Below are positions 23,913 through 34,091 of a DNA stretch of 35,093 bases, in pieces. Both the position numbers and the translations under genes were made by a program. The DNA comes from an uncultured Bacteroidales bacterium. GTDB lineage: Bacteria > Bacteroidota > Bacteroidia > Bacteroidales > Muribaculaceae. The DNA lies in NCBI GenBank assembly GCA_949123685.1, contig CASBHZ010000028.1, positions 1 to 35,093 on the forward strand. The letters are read 5' to 3'. A model generated the notes under the pieces. The model did not search any database and was not told the DNA's origin. It saw only the letters and a program-made list of their open reading frames with translations. Each line of letters opens with the position of its first letter. Position 1 is the stretch's first letter.

Positions 23913-26900
23913 TTTCTGATCATTATTTTCTTGGCAATACGATTCACACCATCTATAGCGTTAAGCACATATACGCCCTTGTCAAGAGTGAATGTAAACT
24001 CATTACCACAATTATGTTCCGATAGAATCTTGGTGCCAAGCATATCGTGAACATTAATGGAGAGATCACCTTCAAGTCCTGTAAATACAGTCACATCTTG
24101 TCCTTTTACCAAGATCCTGATACCATCGGCTATCTCTTCCTCCGTGCTCTCCTTCATCAGATAAAGACGTCCTGAGATTGCACCCGATACCGTATATTCC
24201 ATTCCTTCGTGAATATCTGCATACTCACCGGTGAGTGAATCATAAAGCTTGAATCCATCAGCAACAGCAGCGCCTTCGAAAAGCAATGTCGTAGTTTCTT
24301 CATCCGAGGATATCAATCCTATTTCCGTGCCATCCAATGAATCCGTAGAATTTACTGAAAGAGCCTTATTCTCACCTATCGTATATACTGACACAGGAAT
24401 GCCAAGGTCAGAATTGTCAATCATCACGGCATCTTCATTTGCATCATACCCGGCTTTAGCAGATGAAGAGACATTCAGGAAAGCCCTTGAAATTTCAACA
24501 CCATCGCGCATTGCCGCTACAGACAAGCATGTTGTCACGGTATCCACTGCCCTTGTTGATTCACGCAAAGGAGATTCAGCAAACGGAGACAGACATGACA
24601 TGGTTTCATCATATTTGAGCGACAAAGCAATATCACCGTCACCTAAGGAAACTGCAGCATTATCCAAAGCCTCGACAAAAAATCCCTGAAGCGGAGCTAC
24701 AACCCCGGAAGCTGAGCCTATGAATCCACCTGATGCTTCATCAAAAACAGCCATTTTCTGCGAATCTTCCGTAAGAATCCAATATTTAGGACTCACCTTA
24801 TCCTCATTAGCTTTCAGGAAAAGCTCCATGTCAAGATGCGACATAAAAGGATTACCCACAAGAAAATAAGAATTGTCACCCCTACTCACCGCAGAAATCG
24901 TGCCTGCGGCATCATTCAAACGGAAATGACTTGTCGGATCCCTCGATATATCCGTGCGGTTTCCAACCTGCAATCCGTCATGACTGTAATAATCAAAAGA
25001 AGTATCAGATTTGGGAAGTCTGAATATAACATTTTCCCCATCGTGATTCCCCATTGCCGAAACATCTGTCTTTATTGAGAAACCGGTGCCAAGCCCATAA
25101 ACTTCAGCCACGTCATTGTAAACATGCGACCAATTTGCTTTCACGGCAACATTTCTTGACTGTCCATCTTTAATCTCATAGACCGTAGCTTTGCTCTTGT
25201 TCCAGCCACGCTGGAAAACAGCCGGAGAAAAACGATTATTGATATCAACAGAATATGATATGTCATTAAAAAGTTCCGTTTCCTGACGTGCATTATCCGA
25301 GGGGAGATACATGTCTCCCGCATAAACAGATTTCAAAGGAAGCCCAAGCGTGTACCATCTCCCTGGCTTATTCTCCACATCCACCCAAGCTTTACCATAT
25401 ATCAGGTTGCCCTGTCCTAAAAGTTCTGAACGCGGCATAAAATGAATTTCCGAACATGTATTGGCATACCAAGGTCGGCAATCAATTCCCGTTGCCGTTG
25501 CAGAATAAGCCGCCATATCAAACTGAATCATATCAGAGGCTTCACCTGCCGGTGAAGACCCATCAGTAGCTACCGATGGATTTTCTGTCCATAACACGGA
25601 ATTGGATCCATCAGGATTAATGATACCTGAATAGAGAGAGGTAAGATCTGTCGCTACAGAGGAAAAAGTTTCCGGAAACTTTTCTCCATCAGGAATAATC
25701 ACTTTTGTGAAATCAAGTGGCGCGTAACTGAAATTCCTGTCATTCCTTCCTTGTCCCACTCCGTCAGTTACATATTCCGCCATTTCCACTTTTCGGGATT
25801 CCGACTTAATTAAAAGATCGTCATAATTAACACGGCACCAATTATTATCATTGTTCCAGTTCCGGTTTGTTTCAGAAGCGGCACCGGTCCATTTCTGATA
25901 GGCAGGAACCACCTTAACTGTAAATACATCCTGTCCCTCACACACAACCGGCTTAGACTCGTTTTCATCATTATCCGAATCAGGATCATTATCCGAATCA
26001 GGATCTTTGTCAGAATCCTCCTCTGCACTCACATTCTCTTCAAACATGAAACGCATACGGTAATAATACCCTTCTTTAAAACGGAAATCATCATAAAAAA
26101 CCGCATTAAAGGCATTTCCGGAAATTTCACCGGAGATATTTGCCGTCAACCCTACGAGCTCACCCACAGCCATCAATGCCCCAATATCCTCACCCGAATC
26201 CTCAAGCGTCCCAAGATCTTTATACTGAGGGTCATTCGTCTCCACAAGATAAAGCAAGCGATCCGCTCCTTCAGTCATCATACGCAATGACGTCACCTCC
26301 TTGGAAGTTGCATCAACCTTCCTGACTGGAATATTCAACTTGTCGGAATGATCCTTGAGTTCTATATGCGATGAAGCACTCACCTTCTTCAATTGTGCCA
26401 ATCCTATTCTAAGCGGCACATCAGAGATCGCTTCAGGATAAGTTATTCCTCCCCGTAGACCATGATAAAGTTCCGGAGCCTTATTGCGCACTCTCATCTT
26501 CACTTCAGTCGGCTGCGCACAAATAAGAGTATTCCCCTCTGCTGCCGTAATCGGGAGCGCCAGCACATAACAATCTTTATATTCCTCACCCGGTGTCAAT
26601 TTCACAGGATCGAACACATAAGATGATTTGTAAAGCGTAAGCAAAGGCGCTTTTTTCCCTTTCGGAATATTGGTAGACATCTCAAGCACATAATCCCGCA
26701 TCTCTTTGGTAAATCCTAAATCAGGAACAGAATCAACATTCGCGGTTTCTGAATCAGGATATGAATTACGGAACATGGCAATAGCCTTGTCTAAGCTAAG
26801 GTCTCCCTTCTTCTGTGCCATATATTCGGAATTGGTTCCATCAAACCAATCAAGATAGGCATTCTTTTCGATTTCCGTAAGTTCACCGTCCTTTATTCCG

Positions 26901-29900
26901 TAAATATTCACCTGCACCACGGGCGACTGGTTTTCACAACACGTTATATTGTCAAGGTCACTGCGCAACTCACCGTCAATCTTTATCACACTTGACGGTT
27001 TAACCCTGAACACGCACATCTTGGCACACTCGTTATTTATATCAAATTCCGTCCAGCCGGGAGATGTCACTTCCGCTATTTCATCTACGGGAGTATAAAT
27101 GGATATATAATACTCCTTGCCGGAAGAAAGAGTGTCATCATTGGGCACCGTGTTAAAGGCAATGATTCGGTCTCCGTCATCTCCTGTCTCTTTCGATGCC
27201 ACTTCCTTCACCTGCTCTTCATCATAATCCGGGTTGGATGCAAAATGCGTAGAGAAGCTTATCTTTCCGAATGTCTGATCATCATCACCTTGACCTCTAT
27301 ACTGATATCTCAACACTGCGTCTTCGTAAGCTTTCATTCCGGGATTCATATCTCCATCCTCAGCATATTCCGCATATTTAGAATCAAATTTACGTTTATC
27401 TATAATCGTATAATAAAGATTCACAGTCTTAGAACTGTCTTTGTCAGGAGCTTCAATTTCTCCGATTGTCTGAAGGAGAACGTCAAAAGGACTTTCAATC
27501 TTTACCCTTGTTGATTTTATATCCTTATCGCAAACCGGCGTCAATTGAGTTCCATAAACCATTGGTTGCGCTATGTATACCCTTATATTGTCGATCGCAT
27601 AATCCGCACCACCCGAATTTCGGCAATTGTTATCAAGTTCCAGTTCATAATGATCGATCATATCCGTTGTTATCCCCGTTTCAGAATAATTAGGCACAAA
27701 AGAATAATAGATATTCATCCATTGCCCCCTCTTATCTTTTGTTCCTTCCGGAGGCCAAGCCTCTCCATAGAAGTCATCATCTTCATTTCTCGGACGATCT
27801 ACGTATCCGCTCACGAAAGAATGTAGAGGCACCCTGTCTCCGGAATTTTTAAGTACGGCAACAAAATTAAACGTCAGGTTAGCAGTCTCTCTGTCAGCCG
27901 AGAACTCCGCTACCCATGCAGAAACGTGGATAGTGCTACCAAGACACAAGTGATCAATATTAAGACGCGCCATGACACCAGGATCTTCCGCAGCGTTAAC
28001 GTAATAGAAATATCCCCGACGCGGAGTCGTGCCCTCACGTCTTGTCTTATAGAAAAGACGGTCATAAAGACCGGAACCCTCTCCATAATTATCATTGAAT
28101 TTAGATGCTGCATCTTTATATGGAGTCAATTCGCTATGGCTTGCAATCATGTACATTCCATAATCGAACCTTGTGTCATATCCGAATGTATAAGTAGACT
28201 TATCCCAGGCAACAGGAAGACGATACATATATTTCATGCCACTTCCTTTTAAATAATCGGCAGGATTAGCAACACTCTCCGGTGATTCCAACGCCACATA
28301 TTCATCAAAGTCAACTTTACTCTTCGGAGCGCCGTAATTAGATTCAAGTTCCGTGTCACGGGCATGTTTATATTTATTGTCATCCGCATAAAGTTCAGCT
28401 TCTGTCACCATTGATGCCGCAGTCTCGGGAAGGAACGTCACCTGCATCTCCATAACTACAAGATCTTCGTTACTTCCGATAATCTTGATTGGATTTCCGT
28501 TGATGTCGTTTCCAAGTATCTGAACCAGATATCGCCCTTCTACAGGACGGTCGCATTTAAGCATCCTGTAATACTTTCCACCGCCGCCGCATATCTGATA
28601 TTCCACTCCGTCTATCCATCTTGAACCTTGACCATCAAAGCTCTCTCCTGCATAGAACCCTATAACATTATTATCAAGTACCTGACGCGTAGCGGCATCA
28701 AGCACACGGATCCTCATCGTGCAGACACGACGATAATCCGAATCCGAAATTTTATAATAATATTTCGAACGCGTAGTTCCAGATGCAGGAACCGGTGAAT
28801 CAAAACGTATCTGGAAAGGCACTCCTGCCCTTGCCGAAACATGCCGCATATTTTTACGTATGTACTCTTGATTTTTCTCAGGGCTACCTGAAAACTCTTC
28901 CGCAAAACTTTTTCCGTCCCGAATTTTGAATATATGACGGAAATGGATCACCGGTTCATAAATCGTCTTCGACACATCGTCAATATTACCCAAAGAGAAT
29001 GACTGACTGAAATCTGCGGCAATAACATATTCCTGCGGCAAAGACTGCATTACACCATCTTCAGCATATGGATCTCGAGGATAGAAGAAAGTTCCTACCG
29101 TTCCCCAATAACGGTCTTCGGCACGGACAGTAGATGCTGTTCCTGATGGAACAGCATGGTCATCACCTGCTTGCCATCCTTTACCGAGTATTGCAATAAA
29201 GTCAGATCCATTCATATCTGCAGGTGGAGCAGGCAATCCATTGCCACGATTAGTATCGTAACAATTATCAAGCTCCACCTTGCCGTATTCTTTTCCATCT
29301 CTACAGAAACTGTATTCACCCTCCACTCCTGTCAGCTCTTTAACACAACTGTAGCTATTGGCAACCGTGGCATGATTACCGACAAAACCGGATATGGCTG
29401 CGGATTCCACCTGACCTTTAATTATTCCGTCTACGAGACAGTCACTTATATGCAAATGAATTTTATCCGCTGCCCAATTAGCTCCCAATATTCCTCCGGC
29501 GTTCATCCAGTTAACCCGGATTTCACCACTCATACGTAATCCTCGTAACCATACGTTTCCGGCAAGTCCATCCTCTTTTGACACCCCGACCATGCCGGTG
29601 TAATTATTCCCGTATATATAACATGAGGGATCAAGTTCCAAATTACATATCACACAACCGCCTGCAACCCATGCAAACATTCCGACCACGTCGACGCCTC
29701 CGTTCTCTATCTTCAGGTTGCTTATCTTGTGACCCTGCCCGTCAAAAACTCCACGATACGGATTACTCTCCGTTCCGACCATAGATACGGTCTTGCCAGA
29801 AAAATCGAGATCTGCTGTCAAACGGACTTTAAGATCCGTTTCCCCTCCATTAACACGTCTTTCAAAATCCAGATATTGCTCCACATCAGATATTTCAATA

Positions 29901-31078
29901 TATCCGGACTCATCAGACCTTGTCACCCATGACCCTCCAAGAAAACCGATGTTATCTGTCTTGTTGATTCCTTCAGGGTTTATTAAAAAATCAAGCAGAT
30001 CAACATTCTCGACCGGATTTCCGTCTCCGTCTCTGGTTTCATGTATGATCCGTCCCCCTGTGGTGTAATCATACCAATGAGAAAAGTTCTCTTTATAATT
30101 GCCTGTAAGCGACATTGCATAATATGGATACAATGCTATCGCATCTCCCGGAACAGCATATAACACATGTTCCGTTACATGTGTCGGTTGCCTTTTTTGC
30201 CCCGGACCTATATAATTGTCTTCCACCGAAGTCAATAAGGAGAACTTAGGGAGCGAGATCCCTTTGGATTCAAGGATTTCCTTGTCTTTCGACCATACAC
30301 CATCCTGCCATGAACCCCAATCAAGCCATTCCGGAAGATCTTTTGCACGCCTGTCAACGGCATCCAGTGGGAAATAATCAAACTTGTGATTTAACGGATC
30401 AAGCAATCCAAGTGTATTAACAAACGTATAATCCTTATAATTATAGCTATAATCAGAAGCTAAATGCAACCGATCTACAAGAAATCCCGGCTCATATTCC
30501 TCGTTTCTGCCTATCTTATAAATCTGGAACTCTGCCATTCCCATATAACGATGACCGTTGGAATCATGTTGACGGGCATTGTTGGCAGTGATGGTGAACC
30601 TCAAGTGTGTATATTGTGCCGACCCGGACTTTGGACGTATTCTGGAAGAATACTCACTCGTGTGAATCCCCCGGTATAAGAAATAAATATGACAGAACGG
30701 TTCCCAATTAATTCCATCTGCACTCCCTTCTACCAGAAATGTAGTAGGATGTCCTTCGGCAGAACCGGATGTATGCTTCCCGCAACGTTGTGTGAAAACT
30801 ATAATATCTTCGTCTGCTCCGAGAACCAATGGCGCGTTCAGTCTGACCTCTATCCAACAATCCTCCGTCAATTCTTCCTGAAGAGTATGATAAGATGTAG
30901 CGGGATTTCCATCAATTAGGTTTGCAACCGAGTTTCCCGCCTCAAACGACTGCTGGTTAGCGGAAAGTTGAGATGCATCAGTTATCAGTGCTACCCTCGC
31001 ATGAAGAGTATAAGAACAACATATGTTAAGCGCGACAAGAACAGCAAAAACCGTTCTCTGTATTCTTCCATATCCCAT
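23909..31078 (-). CDS. Giant secreted protein with discoidin and T9SS-type C-terminal domains
   Basis: The 2389-residue protein has a signal peptide (ends near residue 27, LHA). Residues about 30-195 resemble an F5/8 type C (discoidin) domain: LIDGNPATSYHT, CWIEVRLNAP and VEGSADGINWEPF. Residues about 400-570 hold a GLUG-like segment (VFDGQGHKISNLKI). Around 1010-1165 a jelly-roll ends in DYAIDNIRVY. An acidic repeat lies near 1685-1705, and WTGAASETNRNWNNDNNW at about 1728 starts another beta region. The last ~75 residues (LSINVHDMLGTKIL ... GVYVLNAIDG) look like a type A T9SS sorting domain. It is the fourth gene of the fimbrial operon, 11 bp after the second lipoprotein, so a surface adhesin or fimbrial tip is likely by position. 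The exact function is unknown. Confidence 0.85.
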   Translation of the reverse strand: MGYGRIQRTVFAVLVALNICCSYTLHARVALITDASQLSANQQSFEAGNSVANLIDGNPATSYHTLQEELTEDCWIEVRLNAPLVLGADEDIIVFTQRCGKHTSGSAEGHPTTFLVEGSADGINWEPFCHIYFLYRGIHTSEYSSRIRPKSGSAQYTHLRFTITANNARQHDSNGHRYMGMAEFQIYKIGRNEEYEPGFLVDRLHLASDYSYNYKDYTFVNTLGLLDPLNHKFDYFPLDAVDRRAKDLPEWLDWGSWQDGVWSKDKEILESKGISLPKFSLLTSVEDNYIGPGQKRQPTHVTEHVLYAVPGDAIALYPYYAMSLTGNYKENFSHWYDYTTGGRIIHETRDGDGNPVENVDLLDFLINPEGINKTDNIGFLGGSWVTRSDESGYIEISDVEQYLDFERRVNGGETDLKVRLTADLDFSGKTVSMVGTESNPYRGVFDGQGHKISNLKIENGGVDVVGMFAWVAGGCVICNLELDPSCYIYGNNYTGMVGVSKEDGLAGNVWLRGLRMSGEIRVNWMNAGGILGANWAADKIHLHISDCLVDGIIKGQVESAAISGFVGNHATVANSYSCVKELTGVEGEYSFCRDGKEYGKVELDNCYDTNRGNGLPAPPADMNGSDFIAILGKGWQAGDDHAVPSGTASTVRAEDRYWGTVGTFFYPRDPYAEDGVMQSLPQEYVIAADFSQSFSLGNIDDVSKTIYEPVIHFRHIFKIRDGKSFAEEFSGSPEKNQEYIRKNMRHVSARAGVPFQIRFDSPVPASGTTRSKYYYKISDSDYRRVCTMRIRVLDAATRQVLDNNVIGFYAGESFDGQGSRWIDGVEYQICGGGGKYYRMLKCDRPVEGRYLVQILGNDINGNPIKIIGSNEDLVVMEMQVTFLPETAASMVTEAELYADDNKYKHARDTELESNYGAPKSKVDFDEYVALESPESVANPADYLKGSGMKYMYRLPVAWDKSTYTFGYDTRFDYGMYMIASHSELTPYKDAASKFNDNYGEGSGLYDRLFYKTRREGTTPRRGYFYYVNAAEDPGVMARLNIDHLCLGSTIHVSAWVAEFSADRETANLTFNFVAVLKNSGDRVPLHSFVSGYVDRPRNEDDDFYGEAWPPEGTKDKRGQWMNIYYSFVPNYSETGITTDMIDHYELELDNNCRNSGGADYAIDNIRVYIAQPMVYGTQLTPVCDKDIKSTRVKIESPFDVLLQTIGEIEAPDKDSSKTVNLYYTIIDKRKFDSKYAEYAEDGDMNPGMKAYEDAVLRYQYRGQGDDDQTFGKISFSTHFASNPDYDEEQVKEVASKETGDDGDRIIAFNTVPNDDTLSSGKEYYISIYTPVDEIAEVTSPGWTEFDINNECAKMCVFRVKPSSVIKIDGELRSDLDNITCCENQSPVVQVNIYGIKDGELTEIEKNAYLDWFDGTNSEYMAQKKGDLSLDKAIAMFRNSYPDSETANVDSVPDLGFTKEMRDYVLEMSTNIPKGKKAPLLTLYKSSYVFDPVKLTPGEEYKDCYVLALPITAAEGNTLICAQPTEVKMRVRNKAPELYHGLRGGITYPEAISDVPLRIGLAQLKKVSASSHIELKDHSDKLNIPVRKVDATSKEVTSLRMMTEGADRLLYLVETNDPQYKDLGTLEDSGEDIGALMAVGELVGLTANISGEISGNAFNAVFYDDFRFKEGYYYRMRFMFEENVSAEEDSDKDPDSDNDPDSDNDENESKPVVCEGQDVFTVKVVPAYQKWTGAASETNRNWNNDNNWCRVNYDDLLIKSESRKVEMAEYVTDGVGQGRNDRNFSYAPLDFTKVIIPDGEKFPETFSSVATDLTSLYSGIINPDGSNSVLWTENPSVATDGSSPAGEASDMIQFDMAAYSATATGIDCRPWYANTCSEIHFMPRSELLGQGNLIYGKAWVDVENKPGRWYTLGLPLKSVYAGDMYLPSDNARQETELFNDISYSVDINNRFSPAVFQRGWNKSKATVYEIKDGQSRNVAVKANWSHVYNDVAEVYGLGTGFSIKTDVSAMGNHDGENVIFRLPKSDTSFDYYSHDGLQVGNRTDISRDPTSHFRLNDAAGTISAVSRGDNSYFLVGNPFMSHLDMELFLKANEDKVSPKYWILTEDSQKMAVFDEASGGFIGSASGVVAPLQGFFVEALDNAAVSLGDGDIALSLKYDETMSCLSPFAESPLRESTRAVDTVTTCLSVAAMRDGVEISRAFLNVSSSAKAGYDANEDAVMIDNSDLGIPVSVYTIGENKALSVNSTDSLDGTEIGLISSDEETTTLLFEGAAVADGFKLYDSLTGEYADIHEGMEYTVSGAISGRLYLMKESTEEEIADGIRILVKGQDVTVFTGLEGDLSINVHDMLGTKILSEHNCGNEFTFTLDKGVYVLNAIDGVNRIAKKIMIRK
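25968..26021 (-). repeat. 18-bp tandem repeat in the giant gene
   Basis: TCATTATCCGAATCAGGA (as read on the plus strand) occurs at 25968-25985 and again at 25986-26003, followed by a diverged third unit to 26021. It encodes an Asp/Ser run, DPDSDNDPDSDND. Repeat number could change without shifting the frame. Confidence 0.8.
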
Positions 31079-31089
31079 TTGCGTGCAGA

Positions 31090-32424
31090 TTATTTCCGTA
31101 TGATATAAACTTTTCTTTTATAAACCCTTTTCACTCCTCCTTCAAGACTCACCTCAATAGTGAGGGATACTTCCGCAGTCCCTTTGGTAACTTCCGAAGA
31201 CAACACCCCGGTAACCTCTCCTGAAACCTCAGCGACCGGTTCACGCTCAAAGATATGGGCAGGATCTGAAATCCCAATCACCTTGACTTTAATCTTGTCT
31301 TTTGAAAGTTCCGTCCCAGTAATTATATTCGTGAAGCGCGGTTCAATCTCGAATCCTCCCGAACTTCCGAAAGTTATATAATGTTCTTCCGGCTTTGACT
31401 CTATCTCGACCGCGGGATAACCACCTATCGGAGGATAAAAACGAACACTAAGTTCAAATTTCAGTTCTGCAAAAAGCACAGGAATCTGAATATAGTCATT
31501 CCTGTTGATATAGCACAGCTCATCAGTGAGGGCATACAATTGCTCTTCCTCCTTGCCATCCCTTTTTACTTTTAAAGAAAAGTTGAAATGTTTCGTAGGA
31601 TGAGATTCGGCAACGGATTCCCTAACATAAAACTTGTCTCTCACAGGAGTTGACGTGCCATCCGGCACATGCAATCCGGATTTGCCAAAGGCACAAGTAA
31701 TTGTTTCAACCCCACATCCCTCAGCAATTACAGGGGGCTTCGCCGGATTGAAATTCGGTAACAATGGAACAGCCCCCGCATTAAGGGGAGTGAAATTGAC
31801 AGAAAGCACATTTATGTCCGATTCGGACTCATTCATAAAACAGAACTCCACTTTTGCAAGCATTCTCACCACCTCGATAGCAAACGGCTCATTGACCCTT
31901 CCGGTCACTGTCACCTCCCTGCTGCCACTCATCGGTATCGGTTTATCCTTATCGGGATTATTCTCCATAACCTTCCACATTGCCGATTCCAAATTCTCGG
32001 GAAGACCGGAGCCAACCTCGAAGCTCAAGCCTGTCTTTTCTTCCAATTCTTCAGGAGTTATGTTGGCAAATGCATATACCAGATATGTATCAACAGGCAA
32101 ATCGACTTCCACGGATTCTTTCTCAACCGGATCCGTGTGTTGGTCAGGACGCGTAACCACAGCATATATGCTCTTGTCCGTTTTTCTGGCAAACACCATC
32201 CACCATGTATTGATCAGCTCATTACCGGAATCAGCTTCGGGCTTAAGAAGTCCCGGATCAATGGGCTGATCAGAATCTTCAGTTGAAATCACAAAAGTGT
32301 TCTTCACTGGAAGAGACAATCTATCGGGACCATCCTCCTTGCAGGAAACTAAAAACATTAGAAAAGCACATACTGCCAAAGTACCTATATGCTTAATTTT
32401 ATCATATCGATTAAACATGGACAT
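31090..32424 (-). CDS. Fimbrillin-like lipoprotein (Mfa/FimA family)
   Basis: The 444-residue protein has a lipoprotein signal with LVSC and Cys28. The first half resembles the N-terminal domain of FimA/Mfa-type pilins: TWWMVFARKTDKSIYAVVTRP, VDTYLVYAFANIT, IPMSGSREVTV and RMLAKVEF are typical strands and motifs. The C-terminal part (about 325-444) is all-beta (EHYITFGSSGGFEIEPRF) and lacks the usual pilin C-terminal domain, so it may be an accessory or tip subunit of the type V pilus rather than the shaft pilin. It lies 17 bp after the major pilin-like gene and 11 bp before the giant gene. Mfa3-5 style tip components are the closest role by position. Confidence 0.78.
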   Translation of the reverse strand: MSMFNRYDKIKHIGTLAVCAFLMFLVSCKEDGPDRLSLPVKNTFVISTEDSDQPIDPGLLKPEADSGNELINTWWMVFARKTDKSIYAVVTRPDQHTDPVEKESVEVDLPVDTYLVYAFANITPEELEEKTGLSFEVGSGLPENLESAMWKVMENNPDKDKPIPMSGSREVTVTGRVNEPFAIEVVRMLAKVEFCFMNESESDINVLSVNFTPLNAGAVPLLPNFNPAKPPVIAEGCGVETITCAFGKSGLHVPDGTSTPVRDKFYVRESVAESHPTKHFNFSLKVKRDGKEEEQLYALTDELCYINRNDYIQIPVLFAELKFELSVRFYPPIGGYPAVEIESKPEEHYITFGSSGGFEIEPRFTNIITGTELSKDKIKVKVIGISDPAHIFEREPVAEVSGEVTGVLSSEVTKGTAEVSLTIEVSLEGGVKRVYKRKVYIIRK

Positions 32425-32441
32425 CCTTTCTGATCAAAGAA

Positions 32442-34091
32442 CTACATTATTATTGTCGGCTGTCTCCGAAAATTCCATTTCCTTACGAATATACGAGTAC
32501 GTATGTTTAGCGGTTCCCTTATATCCGGAAGAGGAGAGCCGATTCCTGTGAACGAAACCCCTACACGATATATGTTGTTGCGTACTATCCCATATTCCAT
32601 TGGGAATGATTCATAAGCCTCGTCATCCCTTTCAATATTGGCATGACGCAACCAAAGGTTATAATAACATACGCCATCCTTATATTCCGAAATCACAGCA
32701 ATATCATCAGGGTGAAGGATAGCATATCGCTCAGCCGTTTCCTTGCTGTTGAAATACAAGTTAGTATGAGACATTTCGGAAGAAGTAGGACTGTAGCGCC
32801 AAAAGGATGTGCCCTTAACATATGACTCATCTACATTTCCATCCATATCCTTAAGAACTTTGGACGGAACGAATATCCCCCTTATGACAAGACCTGTAAT
32901 AAATCGCGAATCGTGAAGAGACATATGCTGCGTATTCTCATTCACATATGCCAAAGTCATTGTTTTATCAAATCCGTCGGAACAATCTGTCACAAGCCCC
33001 GAAACTGACAACCAGTTACCTATATGAGAGGCTTCGGTAAAGATTGCATCCGGATTGTTTCTAATGTATTCGGCAGATGTATTGCCATACCAAGAAGATA
33101 GATCGGCACCGGTAGCAGTCGACTTTGAAAGAGTATTGGGTTCAACCACATAGTTAATGGGTATTTTCTTCAGTTCATCAGTAAGTTCGTCACCACAGAC
33201 AACAAGGCTCTCCATGTCATCCACACCTGTTGTGACATGTTTTAAAAGCGAAGTCCCATCTTTCATGGAATTTACAGGAAGAACATGAGATACATACAAT
33301 ACGCCATGATCTCCTGCCGCAGTTCCGGAAGTTACGTTATAACATAATTCACCTTTATCTGTATCTGTTCCCTCGATATTTATTCCGTCAAACATGAGAT
33401 CTATCCTTGCCGCTACCCTCTCCACTTCTGCCATCATGTAAAACGGATCCTCCCGCGTCCCTTCAATAGGACGATTAAGAGCGTCAAAAAAGTTTATCCG
33501 TCCGTCATAAGGAGACTCGCCGGAGGCGGTTGCCATTGTGAACCTTGAATAATCCTTCACCGATGCAGAAGCTCGCCATGGCGCCGTCACGATAGATTTA
33601 CGAAGTTCTCCAAGAGTCTTGGAGGCAGAAGGATCTCCTGTGAAGTTCGCCACCACGATAGCCCTATGACCGTCTTTCATGCCATACTGAGGAACCCTTA
33701 CAACATGCGATACCGTATTGTTTTCCCCGGGAGTCAGAGAAAGACCTTCATACATTTCATAATGAAGCAACGGTGTGTCATCCGGAGCATCAGGTCCTTT
33801 TTCATGGTCATAGAAGAAAAGTGCAAGATTTTCTATTTCATTCTCCCGACGCACACCCCCTTCTTCGCCATCTCCCGTCTCACCTCCCGAAGGATTTGAC
33901 CTCGTGCCGCGAGACACCGACAGATTCAGCATCAAGTACATTCCTCCCTCTTCCGGCTCAGGTGTTTCATCCACTGCGATTGCATCCGAACATCCCGTGG
34001 CAACAAAAGCCGCCAAGAGGCAACACATCAATATGTAACTATATTTTTTCAAGATTCTCACAATTCCACATTTTGGAAACGTTTTGACCAA
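32442..34091 (-). CDS. Mfa1/FimA-type fimbrial major-subunit-like protein
   Basis: A lipoprotein pilin of the Bacteroidales type V pilus. The 549-residue protein has lipobox VATGC with Cys34. The N-terminal domain contains YLMLNLSVSRGTRS, then an acidic/Gly linker and NEIENLALFFYDHE, as in Mfa1/FimA. An Arg before SNP is a likely protease site that would open the strand-acceptor groove. The C-terminus, EYGIVRNNIYRVGVSFTGIGSPLPDI, matches the fimbrillin C-terminal signature. The ATG at 34091 gives a 34-nt overlap with the upstream gene; a GTG at 34061 (overlapping the upstream stop as GTGA) and a TTG at 34052 (LKKYSYILMCC) give more normal signal peptides and are good alternatives. Cotranscribed with the anchor gene upstream. 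Confidence 0.87.
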   Translation of the reverse strand: MVKTFPKCGIVRILKKYSYILMCCLLAAFVATGCSDAIAVDETPEPEEGGMYLMLNLSVSRGTRSNPSGGETGDGEEGGVRRENEIENLALFFYDHEKGPDAPDDTPLLHYEMYEGLSLTPGENNTVSHVVRVPQYGMKDGHRAIVVANFTGDPSASKTLGELRKSIVTAPWRASASVKDYSRFTMATASGESPYDGRINFFDALNRPIEGTREDPFYMMAEVERVAARIDLMFDGINIEGTDTDKGELCYNVTSGTAAGDHGVLYVSHVLPVNSMKDGTSLLKHVTTGVDDMESLVVCGDELTDELKKIPINYVVEPNTLSKSTATGADLSSWYGNTSAEYIRNNPDAIFTEASHIGNWLSVSGLVTDCSDGFDKTMTLAYVNENTQHMSLHDSRFITGLVIRGIFVPSKVLKDMDGNVDESYVKGTSFWRYSPTSSEMSHTNLYFNSKETAERYAILHPDDIAVISEYKDGVCYYNLWLRHANIERDDEAYESFPMEYGIVRNNIYRVGVSFTGIGSPLPDIREPLNIRTRIFVRKWNFRRQPTIIM

